DNA of 64,000 nt from the NCBI GenBank assembly GCA_011634665.1, contig WAEK01000005.1, positions 984,001 to 1,048,000 on the forward strand. The letters are read 5' to 3'. The translations under genes and the position numbers were made by a program. This document shows positions 35,585-46,241 of the stretch, in pieces. Every line of letters begins with the position of its first letter. Position 1 is the first letter of the stretch. The DNA is from Mortierella sp. BCC40632 (taxonomy: Eukaryota; Mortierellomycota; Mortierellomycetes; Mortierellales; Mortierellaceae). The notes under the pieces are model-generated. The model was given only the letters and a program-made list of their open reading frames with translations, was not told the origin of the DNA and made no database searches.

Positions 35585-36360
35585 AGGCACTAGCCTCGAA
35601 GAGATCCTGCCTCGCCGATTTGACTACTTGCTCTCTCAACAAGGTAGTGTCGACATTGCACGTTTCAATATGTCTCTCTTGAAGGTTGAGTTGTCCTTCT
35701 TAGTAGGTCCGTCCGTGACCCTTCCATGTCGTCGAACTCTTCTCTTCTCCTTCAGCTTAGCGGAGTCTACGCAAAATTTTCTCCGCCGTTCCAAAATCAG
35801 CCTTGACCAAGTAAATGTACTTGTACCGTTGGAATCTTGGATGTTGGTCAAGCCAAATTCCAAGAAAGAGGAAGTACCGGCCCGAAGTTTAACCTTTCCT
35901 TTTGTTGGCGCACACCCAATCATGATTTGTGGATATGGTCGCTACCACCGCCACTATCTGAAAGAGCGTCTAAACGAATCAAAGGTGGAAAACAACTCAG
36001 AAACGATTATGTAACAGCAGGCAGCCAGGGAGCAACGGCTCCTAATCAAACAAGTTGACAGTATCGGCCTGTACAGAGTTAGGAACATCAGCTCTGGCCA
36101 GTTGGTACGAGGGAGCGAGTAGGGAGCTCTTGGCATGGCCAAGCAAAGGCTAAGACCAGGAGTCGGCTGCCTTTGTCCAAAGTAAAGTTTGGAAGGCTCT
36201 CGACTGCGTATCAGAAGCTAGTAAACAAGTAGCAATGAGGGTAGGCGGGAACAATTCCGATGAATTAAAAGAAATAGCCATGAACTTGTTATCAGCCTAA
36301 GAATGCTGATGAGAAGTCTGCGTGAGGAGCGTTGGCTGGGAAGGTAGGAATTTCAGTCAA
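35585..36360. repeat. Inverted repeat, right arm
   Basis: Reverse-complement partner of 32925-33578. On the plus strand it contains an open frame ending at 36014 (DIARFNMSLLKVELSFLVG, then PIMICGYGRYHRHYLKERL). After one TAA the same frame stays protein-like (RLLIKQVDSIGLYRVRNISS) to a TAG near 36122. Further out, SKVWKALDCVSEASKQVAM (36185-36240) is also protein-like. The arms therefore derive from a former gene of unrecognised family. Confidence 0.8.
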
Positions 36361-37187
36361 CGTTGCTGTGCGAGCTTCTTTTTATACTAACCGAGAAAAC
36401 CATGGTTGCAATGCTTGGCTCAGTTGCTCTCTACTTTTTTTTTTATTTTATTTGGGCGGAGAGAATGGGTCATCGACGGTCTGCGCAGAATTTATTTGAC
36501 TGGTGGGGGTGTCAGATTGCAAGAAAGAAGAGCCGGCAAGGCTTGGAAAAGTGTACCCTTGGAAATTGCCATTTTGGGTAGACCTCAAGTCGACTCAGGC
36601 TCGACTTGCTCTCTCAATTGGGTTCATGCGCTCTGGGCAAAAGGGGGGGTGGGTGTTGTGGATAGGCGCTTCCAGGAGGAGAAGCATAGAAAGCGTCTGT
36701 GGTTGGCAAATGGCTCTTTTTTCCCCTCTCTCTCACTTTCATTTCATTTCATTCCATTCCATCATTCTTGTCATCATCACACTGCTCCATCTCTCACTTT
36801 TATCTATTTATTCCATCCGCCCGCCCATCCTCTATCTCTTACTGCACACGAGCCTTGCAAGCACACGGTGCCCGATCACTACTTCTGATTTAATATATAT
36901 ATATATATCTCTATCCCTCTCCATCTCATCCAACCTTTGTCTGCTAGCAAGGCGACTCGCTGGGCCGTTTCTCTCTAATCGTCTCGGATCTCCCCGCTCG
37001 CCAGATCGCCGTCGCGCCGTTTTTTCCAACCTTCTTTTATTTCTTCTTTTATTTATTTTTCCTCGCTCCTGGGACCCACCACATCCACATCCATCCTCTC
37101 CTCTTTTCTTTCTTTTTCTGCATACATTTCTACTCTCCTCTACTCAATTCTACCTCCCCCTGTGCTGCTTTCATCCGTCCTCTCCAC
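36361..37187. promoter_or_regulatory. Promoter and leader of the 858-aa gene
   Basis: Contains an (AT)n tract at 36893-36908 that could act as a TATA element about 290 bp before the start codon, followed by strongly pyrimidine-rich DNA (37020-37185). This is the usual pattern upstream of genes in this window. No coding region is supported, although long Ser/Leu frames arise from the pyrimidine bias. Confidence 0.4.
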
Positions 37188-39764
37188 ATGGAATCAGATC
37201 TCTCCACGAAACCTCCACCCTTGCCTGCCAAGTTGCGCTGGCGTCCCTACGCGAACGGCAACACCTTCAAGGCCAAGAAGCCCAAAAAGGACCCCCATCA
37301 GGACCCACCACTCTCTGCTGATCCCAAAGCTGTTGCGCACAAGATCCGGAGTAGCAACAAGTCGCCTCATGTCGGAACAGGATCCTCTCCTCTCGGCTCC
37401 AAGACTCAATCAACTCCACCTCTCCGCGGGATCAAACTCCAGTGGGAAGAAGCCGAGACGGTCGAGTCGATGAGCCATGGCGGCCTTGTTCATCATTCAT
37501 CTCATCCAACTCGTTCACAACATTCGCGTGATTCATCCCCTGAAGCCGGTAGCTCGCCCACGGCCTCCTCCCCTGCCTCGGATGCATCAGGCGACAACAG
37601 CAACAATAACACGGCCGAGGGTAAAAGTAGTATCGGTCGCGTTTCCGACGCGATTTGGCGCGCCATTTCATCCCTCCCGTCCCCACCTCCGACTAACCCA
37701 ACCTCTCTAAAAGTGGACATGGTGGGCGCTGGTGAAGTTGACCTCCAGCTTTTCAAGGCCTCTCTTGCAGGCCTCACTCCTAGTGGAACCAACATTGACC
37801 TGCTGCTGCAATACCATCTCAACCAGCAACAACAGCAACAACAACCACAACTCCCCGGAACAAACAATACAGGGCCAAGGGCCGAGAACGGCTCTCCAAC
37901 GGCACTGGATTTGTCACTGGCCTCCATTGCATCGAGTGACGCGTACCAGATGGCGCTCAATGCCTTGTTTGCAACAATGCCTATGACGCAAATAACCGCT
38001 ACCAAACATGCGACTCTGTTTGGTCAGGGCACAACAACAGCTGCAACGGCAGCAGCAGCAACAACCCCTACTACCACCGCCCTCCCCATGGACGCTTCCT
38101 CGATGGCCATCCAAACTGAGGAACCCCTTTCGGCTGCGGCCTCCTCGTTGGTGGGCACATCTACCTTTCAGGACACTTTTCTATCTGATCCAAGCCGGAT
38201 GTTGACACCGGACGAACTACTGGGCGTAGCCACCATTGATGAACTCCTTGCATCTTGCCGATTCGCCACAGCCGCCGCTACTGCAGCCACTCAGGCAAAC
38301 AGTAAAGGCCTTGCTGTTGCCAATGGTAGTAACGGGATCAACAGTACCATCTTGCAGCAGACGTCTCAGGCCCTGGCTTCACCAACGAGTCCTATCACAT
38401 CCCTGCCTTTGACTTCTTCACCCATAGGCAACTTGTTTGATATGACAGGAATCTCGACAACGAGTGTGAATGAGAAGAACAAGGCCGCGAGTAGTTCTGG
38501 GAACGGTTATTTTGCAAGAGCCACCACTCCTGCATCCAATTCGTTTTCGCCCATGGCCATCTCGCACACAGCTCTGGAGGCATTGCTGGCACAGCCCGTT
38601 ATCCCGTGGCAGAATCAGCAACAGCAGCAACAACAACAATCTGTATTTTTGGGATCCCCGGCCACACCTGACAGCCTTGGTAGCAGAGGTAGCATTGGCA
38701 GCGTTGACGCATTCAGTGGACTTGTACAAGATCTTGGTTCACCGTTTGCACTTTTGACGCCTCCCAACAGCCAAGGAGATGTGATGATGACGAATATAGC
38801 CACTCTGAATTCAACCTCACCTGGAGCGACCACGACCACGACTTCTGCAACTAGTCCATTGACAACAGGCATGTTGTGGCCATCTCTCTTCCCAGCAGCA
38901 GAAGACTTTGTTATGATGGAGCCACATCAAACTTGTCTTGCACCCGTCATGTCGATAGCACCGACCAGCCCGAAATCGTCTGCCCCACAGCGAGTTGAGA
39001 TGTCTACTCAGACAGATTTACCATACGATGAGACAATGACAACTCCCCTGTCACCCATCTCTGCCCATCTTGGCTCACCTCCCCATTCTGTACCTTCCTC
39101 GGGCACATCCTCGCCCATGCATTCTCAACAGAGTCCGTTGGGAGTCTCGGAAGATGAAATGGACCCTGACTGGCTCAGCTTCTTGGACGAGGCCCAGACA
39201 TTGATCCGTCAGGATGAGCAAGAAGCGACGCAATTGCCCTCGCCACCACTGGTCTCTCCAGATTCGGATGGCGATGTGTCCATGCGTGCTGGTGAAAAGA
39301 GTAAGAAGGAGCCGAGTGCACAGGACAAGAGCTTGTGGCGATGGGCAGAAGACTTGCTGTTGACGCCAGGGGCCCGAAATCCGACCGGGGTATCGACTGG
39401 AGGAGGAGCGGGAGGGTATGGATTCCCCAGTACGTCAGGAGCGCCACCTGGACATTTGGGAGGAAGTGGAAGTCTTATCCGGACGTTGCAGGGCAGTCGT
39501 CAACAAAAAGTGCGCACCAAGACGAGCTCGACCGAGTCGACTGAGGAAGAGAAGGAGAAGGAAAAGTCAGAGGATACAGAATCTACTTTGAACACTCGTC
39601 ATCGTCGTGAAACCGGCAGCAGGTCAGCGGACTCGACCATGCAGGAGGAAGAGAAGAAGAAGGAGAAGGAGAAGGAGACGGAAAGCGGAGGTGTCTTTGG
39701 AGGACTTTTGAGTATGATGAAGGCGCTCTGGGTCGGCAAGGGCGAAGGTGAGGGAAAGAAGTAG
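37188..39764 (+). CDS. Low-complexity 858-aa protein, unknown function
   Basis: Intronless. The N-terminus is basic and Pro-rich (PPPLPAKLRWRPYANGN, then KAKKPKKDPH). The middle is Ser/Thr/Ala/Gln-rich with several short glutamine runs (about residues 213-220 and 483-492). An acidic segment near residues 660-680 reads DEMDPDWLSFLDEAQTLI, and the C-terminus is highly charged with Lys/Glu repeats (EEKEKEKSEDTES, EEEKKKEKEKETES). There is no catalytic domain, membrane segment or signal peptide. The composition and the amphipathic acidic motif would suit a transcriptional co-regulator or other nuclear scaffold, but that is inference only. Pyrimidine-rich DNA precedes the ATG. The continuous 2.6-kb frame with good codon use makes the gene call secure. 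Confidence 0.8.
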   Translation: MESDLSTKPPPLPAKLRWRPYANGNTFKAKKPKKDPHQDPPLSADPKAVAHKIRSSNKSPHVGTGSSPLGSKTQSTPPLRGIKLQWEEAETVESMSHGGLVHHSSHPTRSQHSRDSSPEAGSSPTASSPASDASGDNSNNNTAEGKSSIGRVSDAIWRAISSLPSPPPTNPTSLKVDMVGAGEVDLQLFKASLAGLTPSGTNIDLLLQYHLNQQQQQQQPQLPGTNNTGPRAENGSPTALDLSLASIASSDAYQMALNALFATMPMTQITATKHATLFGQGTTTAATAAAATTPTTTALPMDASSMAIQTEEPLSAAASSLVGTSTFQDTFLSDPSRMLTPDELLGVATIDELLASCRFATAAATAATQANSKGLAVANGSNGINSTILQQTSQALASPTSPITSLPLTSSPIGNLFDMTGISTTSVNEKNKAASSSGNGYFARATTPASNSFSPMAISHTALEALLAQPVIPWQNQQQQQQQQSVFLGSPATPDSLGSRGSIGSVDAFSGLVQDLGSPFALLTPPNSQGDVMMTNIATLNSTSPGATTTTTSATSPLTTGMLWPSLFPAAEDFVMMEPHQTCLAPVMSIAPTSPKSSAPQRVEMSTQTDLPYDETMTTPLSPISAHLGSPPHSVPSSGTSSPMHSQQSPLGVSEDEMDPDWLSFLDEAQTLIRQDEQEATQLPSPPLVSPDSDGDVSMRAGEKSKKEPSAQDKSLWRWAEDLLLTPGARNPTGVSTGGGAGGYGFPSTSGAPPGHLGGSGSLIRTLQGSRQQKVRTKTSSTESTEEEKEKEKSEDTESTLNTRHRRETGSRSADSTMQEEEKKKEKEKETESGGVFGGLLSMMKALWVGKGEGEGKK

Positions 39765-40733
39765 TGACCACTCTCTTGAGAGAGTGAGATGGATATGGAG
39801 AGATGGGTCGCTGTTCCTCAAGGACCCCGATTCTAGGGTTTTTCTTTATTTTAAAGAAGATTGTTCTAAAACGAACAGAGCTACCTCTTTTCCAACAACA
39901 GCAACAACAAAACAACACAGCACACTTGGGTATTGGAGGGTAGAAGAAGGAGCAAGATGCCTGCCTCCCTGAGAGGGTCAACACAAACAATTACTGTAAA
40001 TATCCCCCCCTTTCATATCCTCTTTTTTTTTTTTTTTTTCATAATGTCTTTTCTAAAAAAAAAAAAAGTTTTGGATAACTACTACCTTTCCTATTGTTAA
40101 CGAGCACATTTTACGACGATTCCCTTTGGTCCATCTAAGTGACAGACTAACGTTCTTTACGAATAATAATAAAAAAAAAAAAAGTTAAATGAGAGAGTGA
40201 GCGAGCGTGTGTATGAGAGAGAGAAAGAGAAAGAGAGAGAGAGAGAGAGAGCATTACCACCATAGAAAAGAGGACAGTATGTTTTTCATTTGTTTGTTAA
40301 GCAAGGCATGGTTGTCCAGGTTTACATGTTGTGTTTGTGTATGCGAGCGAGTATGTGCGTGTGCCCGTGTGCGCGAATGAGAGAGCAGTGCATTTGTATA
40401 CACAAAACATGAGAGGACCCAGAGAAGAGTGAGGAATGGAGACTTGAGACGGGACCTCCATTGGTATGGATCAACTCGCAGGAACAGGGGCTAGTCTGCA
40501 GCAATGTAAATGAGGAGCCTGCAGTGGACCCACCTGTGGGAGCGCTTGTCAGGCACACGAGGAGCCGATACTCCCTTGTCTGCCTCCGTGAGTTTCTCAT
40601 TCTCTAGAGAATGTGCAAGAGAAAGTGAGAGAAAGAGAGAGAGAGAGAGGCGGGTTCATTTGCGTGCGTATGCGTGTGGATATAATTGTGCATGCTCAAA
40701 GGTATTGCAGTCCCAAAGACAAAGCGTGGAGCG

Positions 40734-40811
<78 letters not shown>

Positions 40812-41135
40812 CAACCAAGTCTACAACTAAAAAGGGCAAAGCACATCTAGACACTGATCCGAGTTGCTCAGCCTACTGCTTTCTCTCTCTGGGTCCACTG
40901 GATAGGGGTGAGAGGCGAGGTCAGGCAAGCGACGACATGGCACGCGGGTGCCCGCAGCTGCACACACAACACACAAATCTTGGACACAATCGCACACTGC
41001 GCTGCACTGCACTGCAATTTCTCGGCCCGATTGCGAGGAGAGAGAGAAGAGAGAGAGAAGTGCCTGGGCGGAATTGGGTGTGGAGCGAGGACAGAACAGG
41101 CTCACGACAACGTGGTGTGTGTGGGACCCAGTGGG

Positions 41136-41200
<65 letters not shown>

Positions 41201-41558
41201 GTGAAAGAGATAGGGAAAAGGGGACAGAGAGCCTTTGCTGAGATGTGAGGTGGTGGGGTGAAAACGGGAGGGTCCAGAGGAGGAGGGAAGAGGAGGGGAC
41301 AAGGGGAGAAGGAGGACCCGTTCAAAAGGGACCCCCTCGAGAGCAGTTTTTCTCTTTCTCTGTCTCTCTCTCACTCTCTCACTCACTCTCTTGTTCCCTT
41401 CTCTTTGTTAATCTCCATCGCTTCTTCATCTTCATCCTCTTCTTCATCGCATTTCTTCTCTCTTTCTCTCTTTCCCTTTCTCTCTCTCTTTCTCTCTCTC
41501 TCTCTTTTTCTCTCTCTCTTTTTCTCTCTCTCTCTCTTTTTCTCTCTCTCTCTCTTTT

Positions 41559-41593
<35 letters not shown>

Positions 41594-42049
41594 TTTTCTC
41601 TCTCTCTCCCCTCTCTCTCTCCCCTGCTCTAACTCCCCTCTCTCTCTTTCTGCACTCCAACAGAAATTTGGTTTTTCCTTTACCCCCGGCCCCGAGGAAG
41701 GCCCCCCCCCTCTCTTTCTCGTGGCCTCCTTGCTCTCTCTCTCTCTCCTTCGGTCCCTTGCTGGATCCATCCCTTTGCCTATTAAGCACTTGCCTTGCTC
41801 CACTCTCCAGTCCGACGTATCGAGACAACACCACCGCCGATCTCCCTTTCCTTTCATTCCTTCTTTCCTTTCTCTCTTCTTTTTCTTTCTCTGCTCCTCT
41901 ACTCCTTCTCGCCTGAACAACCCAGATTTCTCTGTTCGCCAGATCGACTACCGCAACTTGTCCTTGACCCTTGTCCTCTTTTTCCTCTTCCACACTCTCC
42001 TTCCTCTTCCTCCTCTGCTGACAGGTCACGCTCTTCAGAACAAAGACAC

Positions 42050-42098
<49 letters not shown>

Positions 42099-43050
42099 TC
42101 TCTCTTAACTCTCTCTTTCTCACTCGCTCGCTCTCTCTCTTCTGGCCACGAGATCTTCCTCCGCATCGCCTCTTTCCTCAACGGCTCTTCCTTAACGGAC
42201 CCGAACCTTCCAATCCAGCCGAGGAACCTCTCTCGCTCTCTCTTTCTTTCTTTCTCTCTCTCACTCTCACTCTCTTCACTCTCCCTCCCTCGCCCCTCTC
42301 CTCTCAGATCTTGCTTTCTCGCCTCTTCTCTTCCCTTCTCTCCACCCTCTTGTCATCCTCTCGCGGCTACTGTTGCGGCCCGTAGACACGAAAGTGGCCG
42401 GCGCAGTCGCCGTTGGAGGACCGCGATTCACAAAGGTAGGCCCACACTCTCGCCAATGGGCCCCAGGGCATAGTTCTGCTCCGACACTCGTCCACTCCCA
42501 AAGATTCTCTTTTTCCGTAGACAGGAGACACACGAACACATACCTTCACACATGGACCCACACGCCAAGTCCAGTCTCAGCAACGGCTCTTGTTTATTGC
42601 ATCCCAACAGGAATAGGGAACCGCCGTGAAAAGAGAGAGAGAGAGAGAGAGAACAGGGCGAGTTCAAGAGTAGCGTCAGCAAGCCAACTCTCTTGTCCAG
42701 GAACGAGATGAGATGCGGGAGAGCCGTGTTTGTGCTCAACGGGACCCAAGGCTTCACTCTTCTTGCTCTCACTCTCTCTCTCTCACTCTCTCTCTCTCTC
42801 TTACTCTCTCTCTTACTCTCTCGTTCGCTATTCAGCATTCTCTCGCTTCATGACCCTTTTTTTTATATATATTTATTCTCTCACCCCCCCACCCCTGCTC
42901 TAAACCACATACTTCGGACTGTCAGGGTGGGGAAAGCCCCTTTTGGGCTGGCCATGGGCCAATGCCAGAATGGTTCCCTGGTGGACGACAAGGAGCTGGA
43001 GCAACAACACACACCACCAGAACAAATGCTTACTGCTTTTTTTTTTTCCT

Positions 43051-43092
<42 letters not shown>

Positions 43093-43420
43093 CAATCTCT
43101 CTCTTCTCTCTTTCGCTCCCTTCTCTCCCCCTTCTCTCTCTCTTTCTCTTTCTCTTCCTCCTCATTTCCTCTCTCTTCCTCTCTCTTCTTCTCTCTTCTT
43201 CTCTCTTCTTCTCTCTTCCTCTCTCTTCCTCTCTCTTCCTCTCTCTTCCTCCCTCTTCTTGCTCCCTAGCCGGAACACGACTCGGACGAGCACCGCTAAC
43301 GAACAGACGCTGGTTTTACCCCAACCTCTGTCCGATCCCGCACCTTCCTGGCGACTCGGCCTCGCCCACTCTCCCGCGCGCCATCCCCGTTCACACTAAC
43401 ACGTCGTCCACGATACGAAC
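39765..43420. repeat. CT/GA microsatellite-rich intergenic zone
   Basis: About 3.6 kb dominated by strand-biased simple repeats. GA arrays lie at 40217-40250, 40735-40812 and 41140-41190. CT and CTTTTT-type arrays lie at 41340-41640, 42055-42095 and 42240-42265, with more CT at 43053-43090 and CTTCTCT at 43140-43262. The switch from GA to CT near 41220-41340 creates a large mirror-like arrangement. Long Ser/Leu or Arg/Glu frames here are translations of the repeats. The right part is the leader region of the RING gene. Confidence 0.7.
40735..40812. repeat. (GA)n microsatellite
   Basis: About 38 nearly uninterrupted GA units, one of the longest perfect dinucleotide arrays in the window. Confidence 0.95.
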
Positions 43421-43594
43421 ATGGCCCTGCCAACCCCGTCTGCGTCCCAGCCTCGGCTTGGATCACTCGCTCAAGAGCTGGATGCCTATACCCCTGACTG
43501 CAATGCAGAGCCAAGCGCGATGGCTGCCCAAGGTAATGGCTGCCTCACTCTCTCGTCCTTTATTCTGTTCTCTCTTTCTCTTTCTCTTTCTCTT

Positions 43595-43625
<31 letters not shown>

Positions 43626-45818
43626 TTCTCCCTTTCCTCTTTCCCCTTTCCCTTCCCCTTTCCCTTTTCCTCCGCTCAATGCCATAGCCGCATTGCCCAT
43701 CGAGGCATACTTGATCTCTTTTTTTAACCCCTGCACACCTCGAAAGAAGTAACACGAGCACAGAAGCTCATCGTCCATCGGCCTCCTTTCCTTCATCCCC
43801 TCTTTCTCTATCTCTTCTTTGCTCTCACTCGCTCGTCATTCTCTTGCCATTGCTGTGTTTTTTTCTTCTTTTCTATCTCTCTTTCTCTCTCATCATCCTA
43901 TAACTTTTTCTTTGTTACATATCCTATCACTCATTCACTGCTTCTCTCGGCTCTCCCCACAACTCGGACTCGTACGCACAGATCATCTCATGCTGGCGTC
44001 GATTGAGGAGATGACTTCAAACTATACCAGCGACTCGGAAAGCGACACAAGCAACACGGGTCGCTGCACAACGGTCGAACGTGCCCAATCCAGGGACCGA
44101 TCCCATCCAACCACCCAACAGAAGAGGTTAAGGCGGGCAGGAAGACAAGTAGACGAACCCAACGCCTCGTTCACATCTTTGACCCAAGTGCTCGACCAAC
44201 ATCAACACGACGACTTGACACGGGAATGCTGTGGCACCGAGTCTGGAATGACTACCAAGCCAAGGCAACACCAACCACCACTGCAGATGCAGATGCAGAT
44301 GCAACACTCTCCACCTCCGCCAGACCAACAACGCCTCAACCGTACATGTCAGCAGGCGATGCAAGGTGGGGACGAGGCAGGGACGATGCTCGACATTGAC
44401 CAAAGCGAAACGAAACAGAACGGCGGCAGAACAGAACGGTCTGTGCTCGTCTGCACTACGATCCTGACCTCTCGGCAGCTGGCCTCGTCCGATTTGCTCC
44501 CAACGCCTGACAGCATCACGAATGCGTCTCCACAGCATCGATCGCAACCTTATCAAGACGAAGACAAGGTCGAGGCCGATGGTATGGTGTTGTCCATTGA
44601 CATGCACAACAAGGAAGGCGAAGATGACTTGCTGCGGTTGATACATGAGCGCCAAAGACGCTACGATCCGGAGCCGGATCTGGACCTGGAGCTGGAGCCG
44701 GAGCAAGAGCAAAAGCCAGAGCAGGATTTGAACCCGAATCTGGACCTAGACCTGAGAATGGACTTGGACCTGGGCCAGGAACAAGAACAGGAACAAGAAG
44801 AGCAAGAAGAAACGTCGCAGGAGCATGAACAGGAGCATGAACATGTGCAAGAGCAGAAAGAGGAAATGGAATATGAACATGAACTGGTACACGAACGAGA
44901 GCATGAGATTACGCGGGAGCAGCAGACGCAATGGCGAGAGCAGGATCAAACGGATACGGAGCACGAGAGCTCGGCATTGCCCATACTATCCGCCAACAAT
45001 AATGACAGTCGGACAGCGGTCACTCTATTGGATGAGCACCCCTCCACCCATCCCATACTGCGGGTGCCTTCTAGAGTGACAACGCCGATCGTTGCTGCTG
45101 TAGCGACAGGATCCACAGAAACGACAACAGCAGGAACAGCGGCAACAGAAACAGCAGAAACGATAGTGGGTACAGGGACAGGAGCCACGCCTATTGCATC
45201 ATCACTACTGCCTCCTTCACCATCGTCGGTTAGTTTAGTATCTGCGAGTACCCCTGACTCGGTCTCGGCAGAGCCATCTCTGCATGCAACTGTCTCCACC
45301 TCCGCATCCACTTTATCCACAAGAGCAGCAGTGGCGGCAGCAACAGCAACAGCAGCAACCGCCCACATTTCGACTGTGACAACAGATGCAGCAGCAACCA
45401 CAGGAGGAGCATCTGTCCCAGGAGTAGGAGCAGCAGCAGCGGCAGCAGCAGCAGCAGCAACGGCGACGATGATGATGAGAGCGGCAGGCCAAGATTCGAC
45501 GTCCGACTTCCCCGACTGTGCTATTTGTCTCGATCACATTCAGAGAGGTCGGCATGCAGCGGCCATCCTTGCCTGTCGACACGAGTTCCACCTCTCGTGC
45601 TATGCGTAAGTGCATTACCCGATCGCCATTTTATTATTTTTATTCTTTTTTCTTTCGTTCTTTCTTTTTTTCCCTTTTTCCTTTTTTTCTTCTTCTTCTT
45701 CTTCTTCTCTCTTTCCTTCCTACCTAGAGTGGAGAGGAGACTGTGAGTGAGATGCAAGTGAGCGATTCTTTCTATCAATCCGAAAGGGTCGACCGGACTT
45801 GTGTCAAGTGAATGAGCG

Positions 45819-45854
<36 letters not shown>

Positions 45855-46188
45855 GCAAGTTCGGTTTGGACATGAGGGATGGAGGGGGGGGGGAGTGAGC
45901 GGGGCGGAGCGGCCCCACTCTACTTCCACTCTACTTCCACAGGTTCACCCAATCCAAGTCAACTTGTTGGCTTTTTTTTTTTTCTCTTGGCTGGGAACGA
46001 ACCGAGTTATATTAATTGCGAAAAACCACATCATTAGATGCATGTGCGTCTCTTTGGACGGGGGGGGAGGGATGGGAGAGTGAAAAAGAGGAATGAGGCA
46101 GGGTTGAGTGTGTACCTATTGTGAATACCAAACAGTCCTTTTTTTTTTTTTTTTTTTTTTGTCTTGTGCTCCCAATGAGTACGTGTCC

Positions 46189-46241
<53 letters not shown>

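Noticed and set aside
35585..36255. Idea that the inverted-repeat arms are also Fanzor relics
   Set aside because: YRVRNISSGQL loosely resembles the YRVDEYxTSQLC strand, but no Cys pairs or RD..NAA motif follow, so the resemblance is too weak.
41245..43727. Long Ser/Leu and Arg/Glu open frames
   Set aside because: Direct translations of CT/GA microsatellites with no start context or domain.
43819..43989. Hydrophobic N-terminal extension in frame with RING exon 2
   Set aside because: It is CT-rich intron sequence; the exon at 43421-43532 joins in phase at the acceptor ending 43981 and gives a better start.
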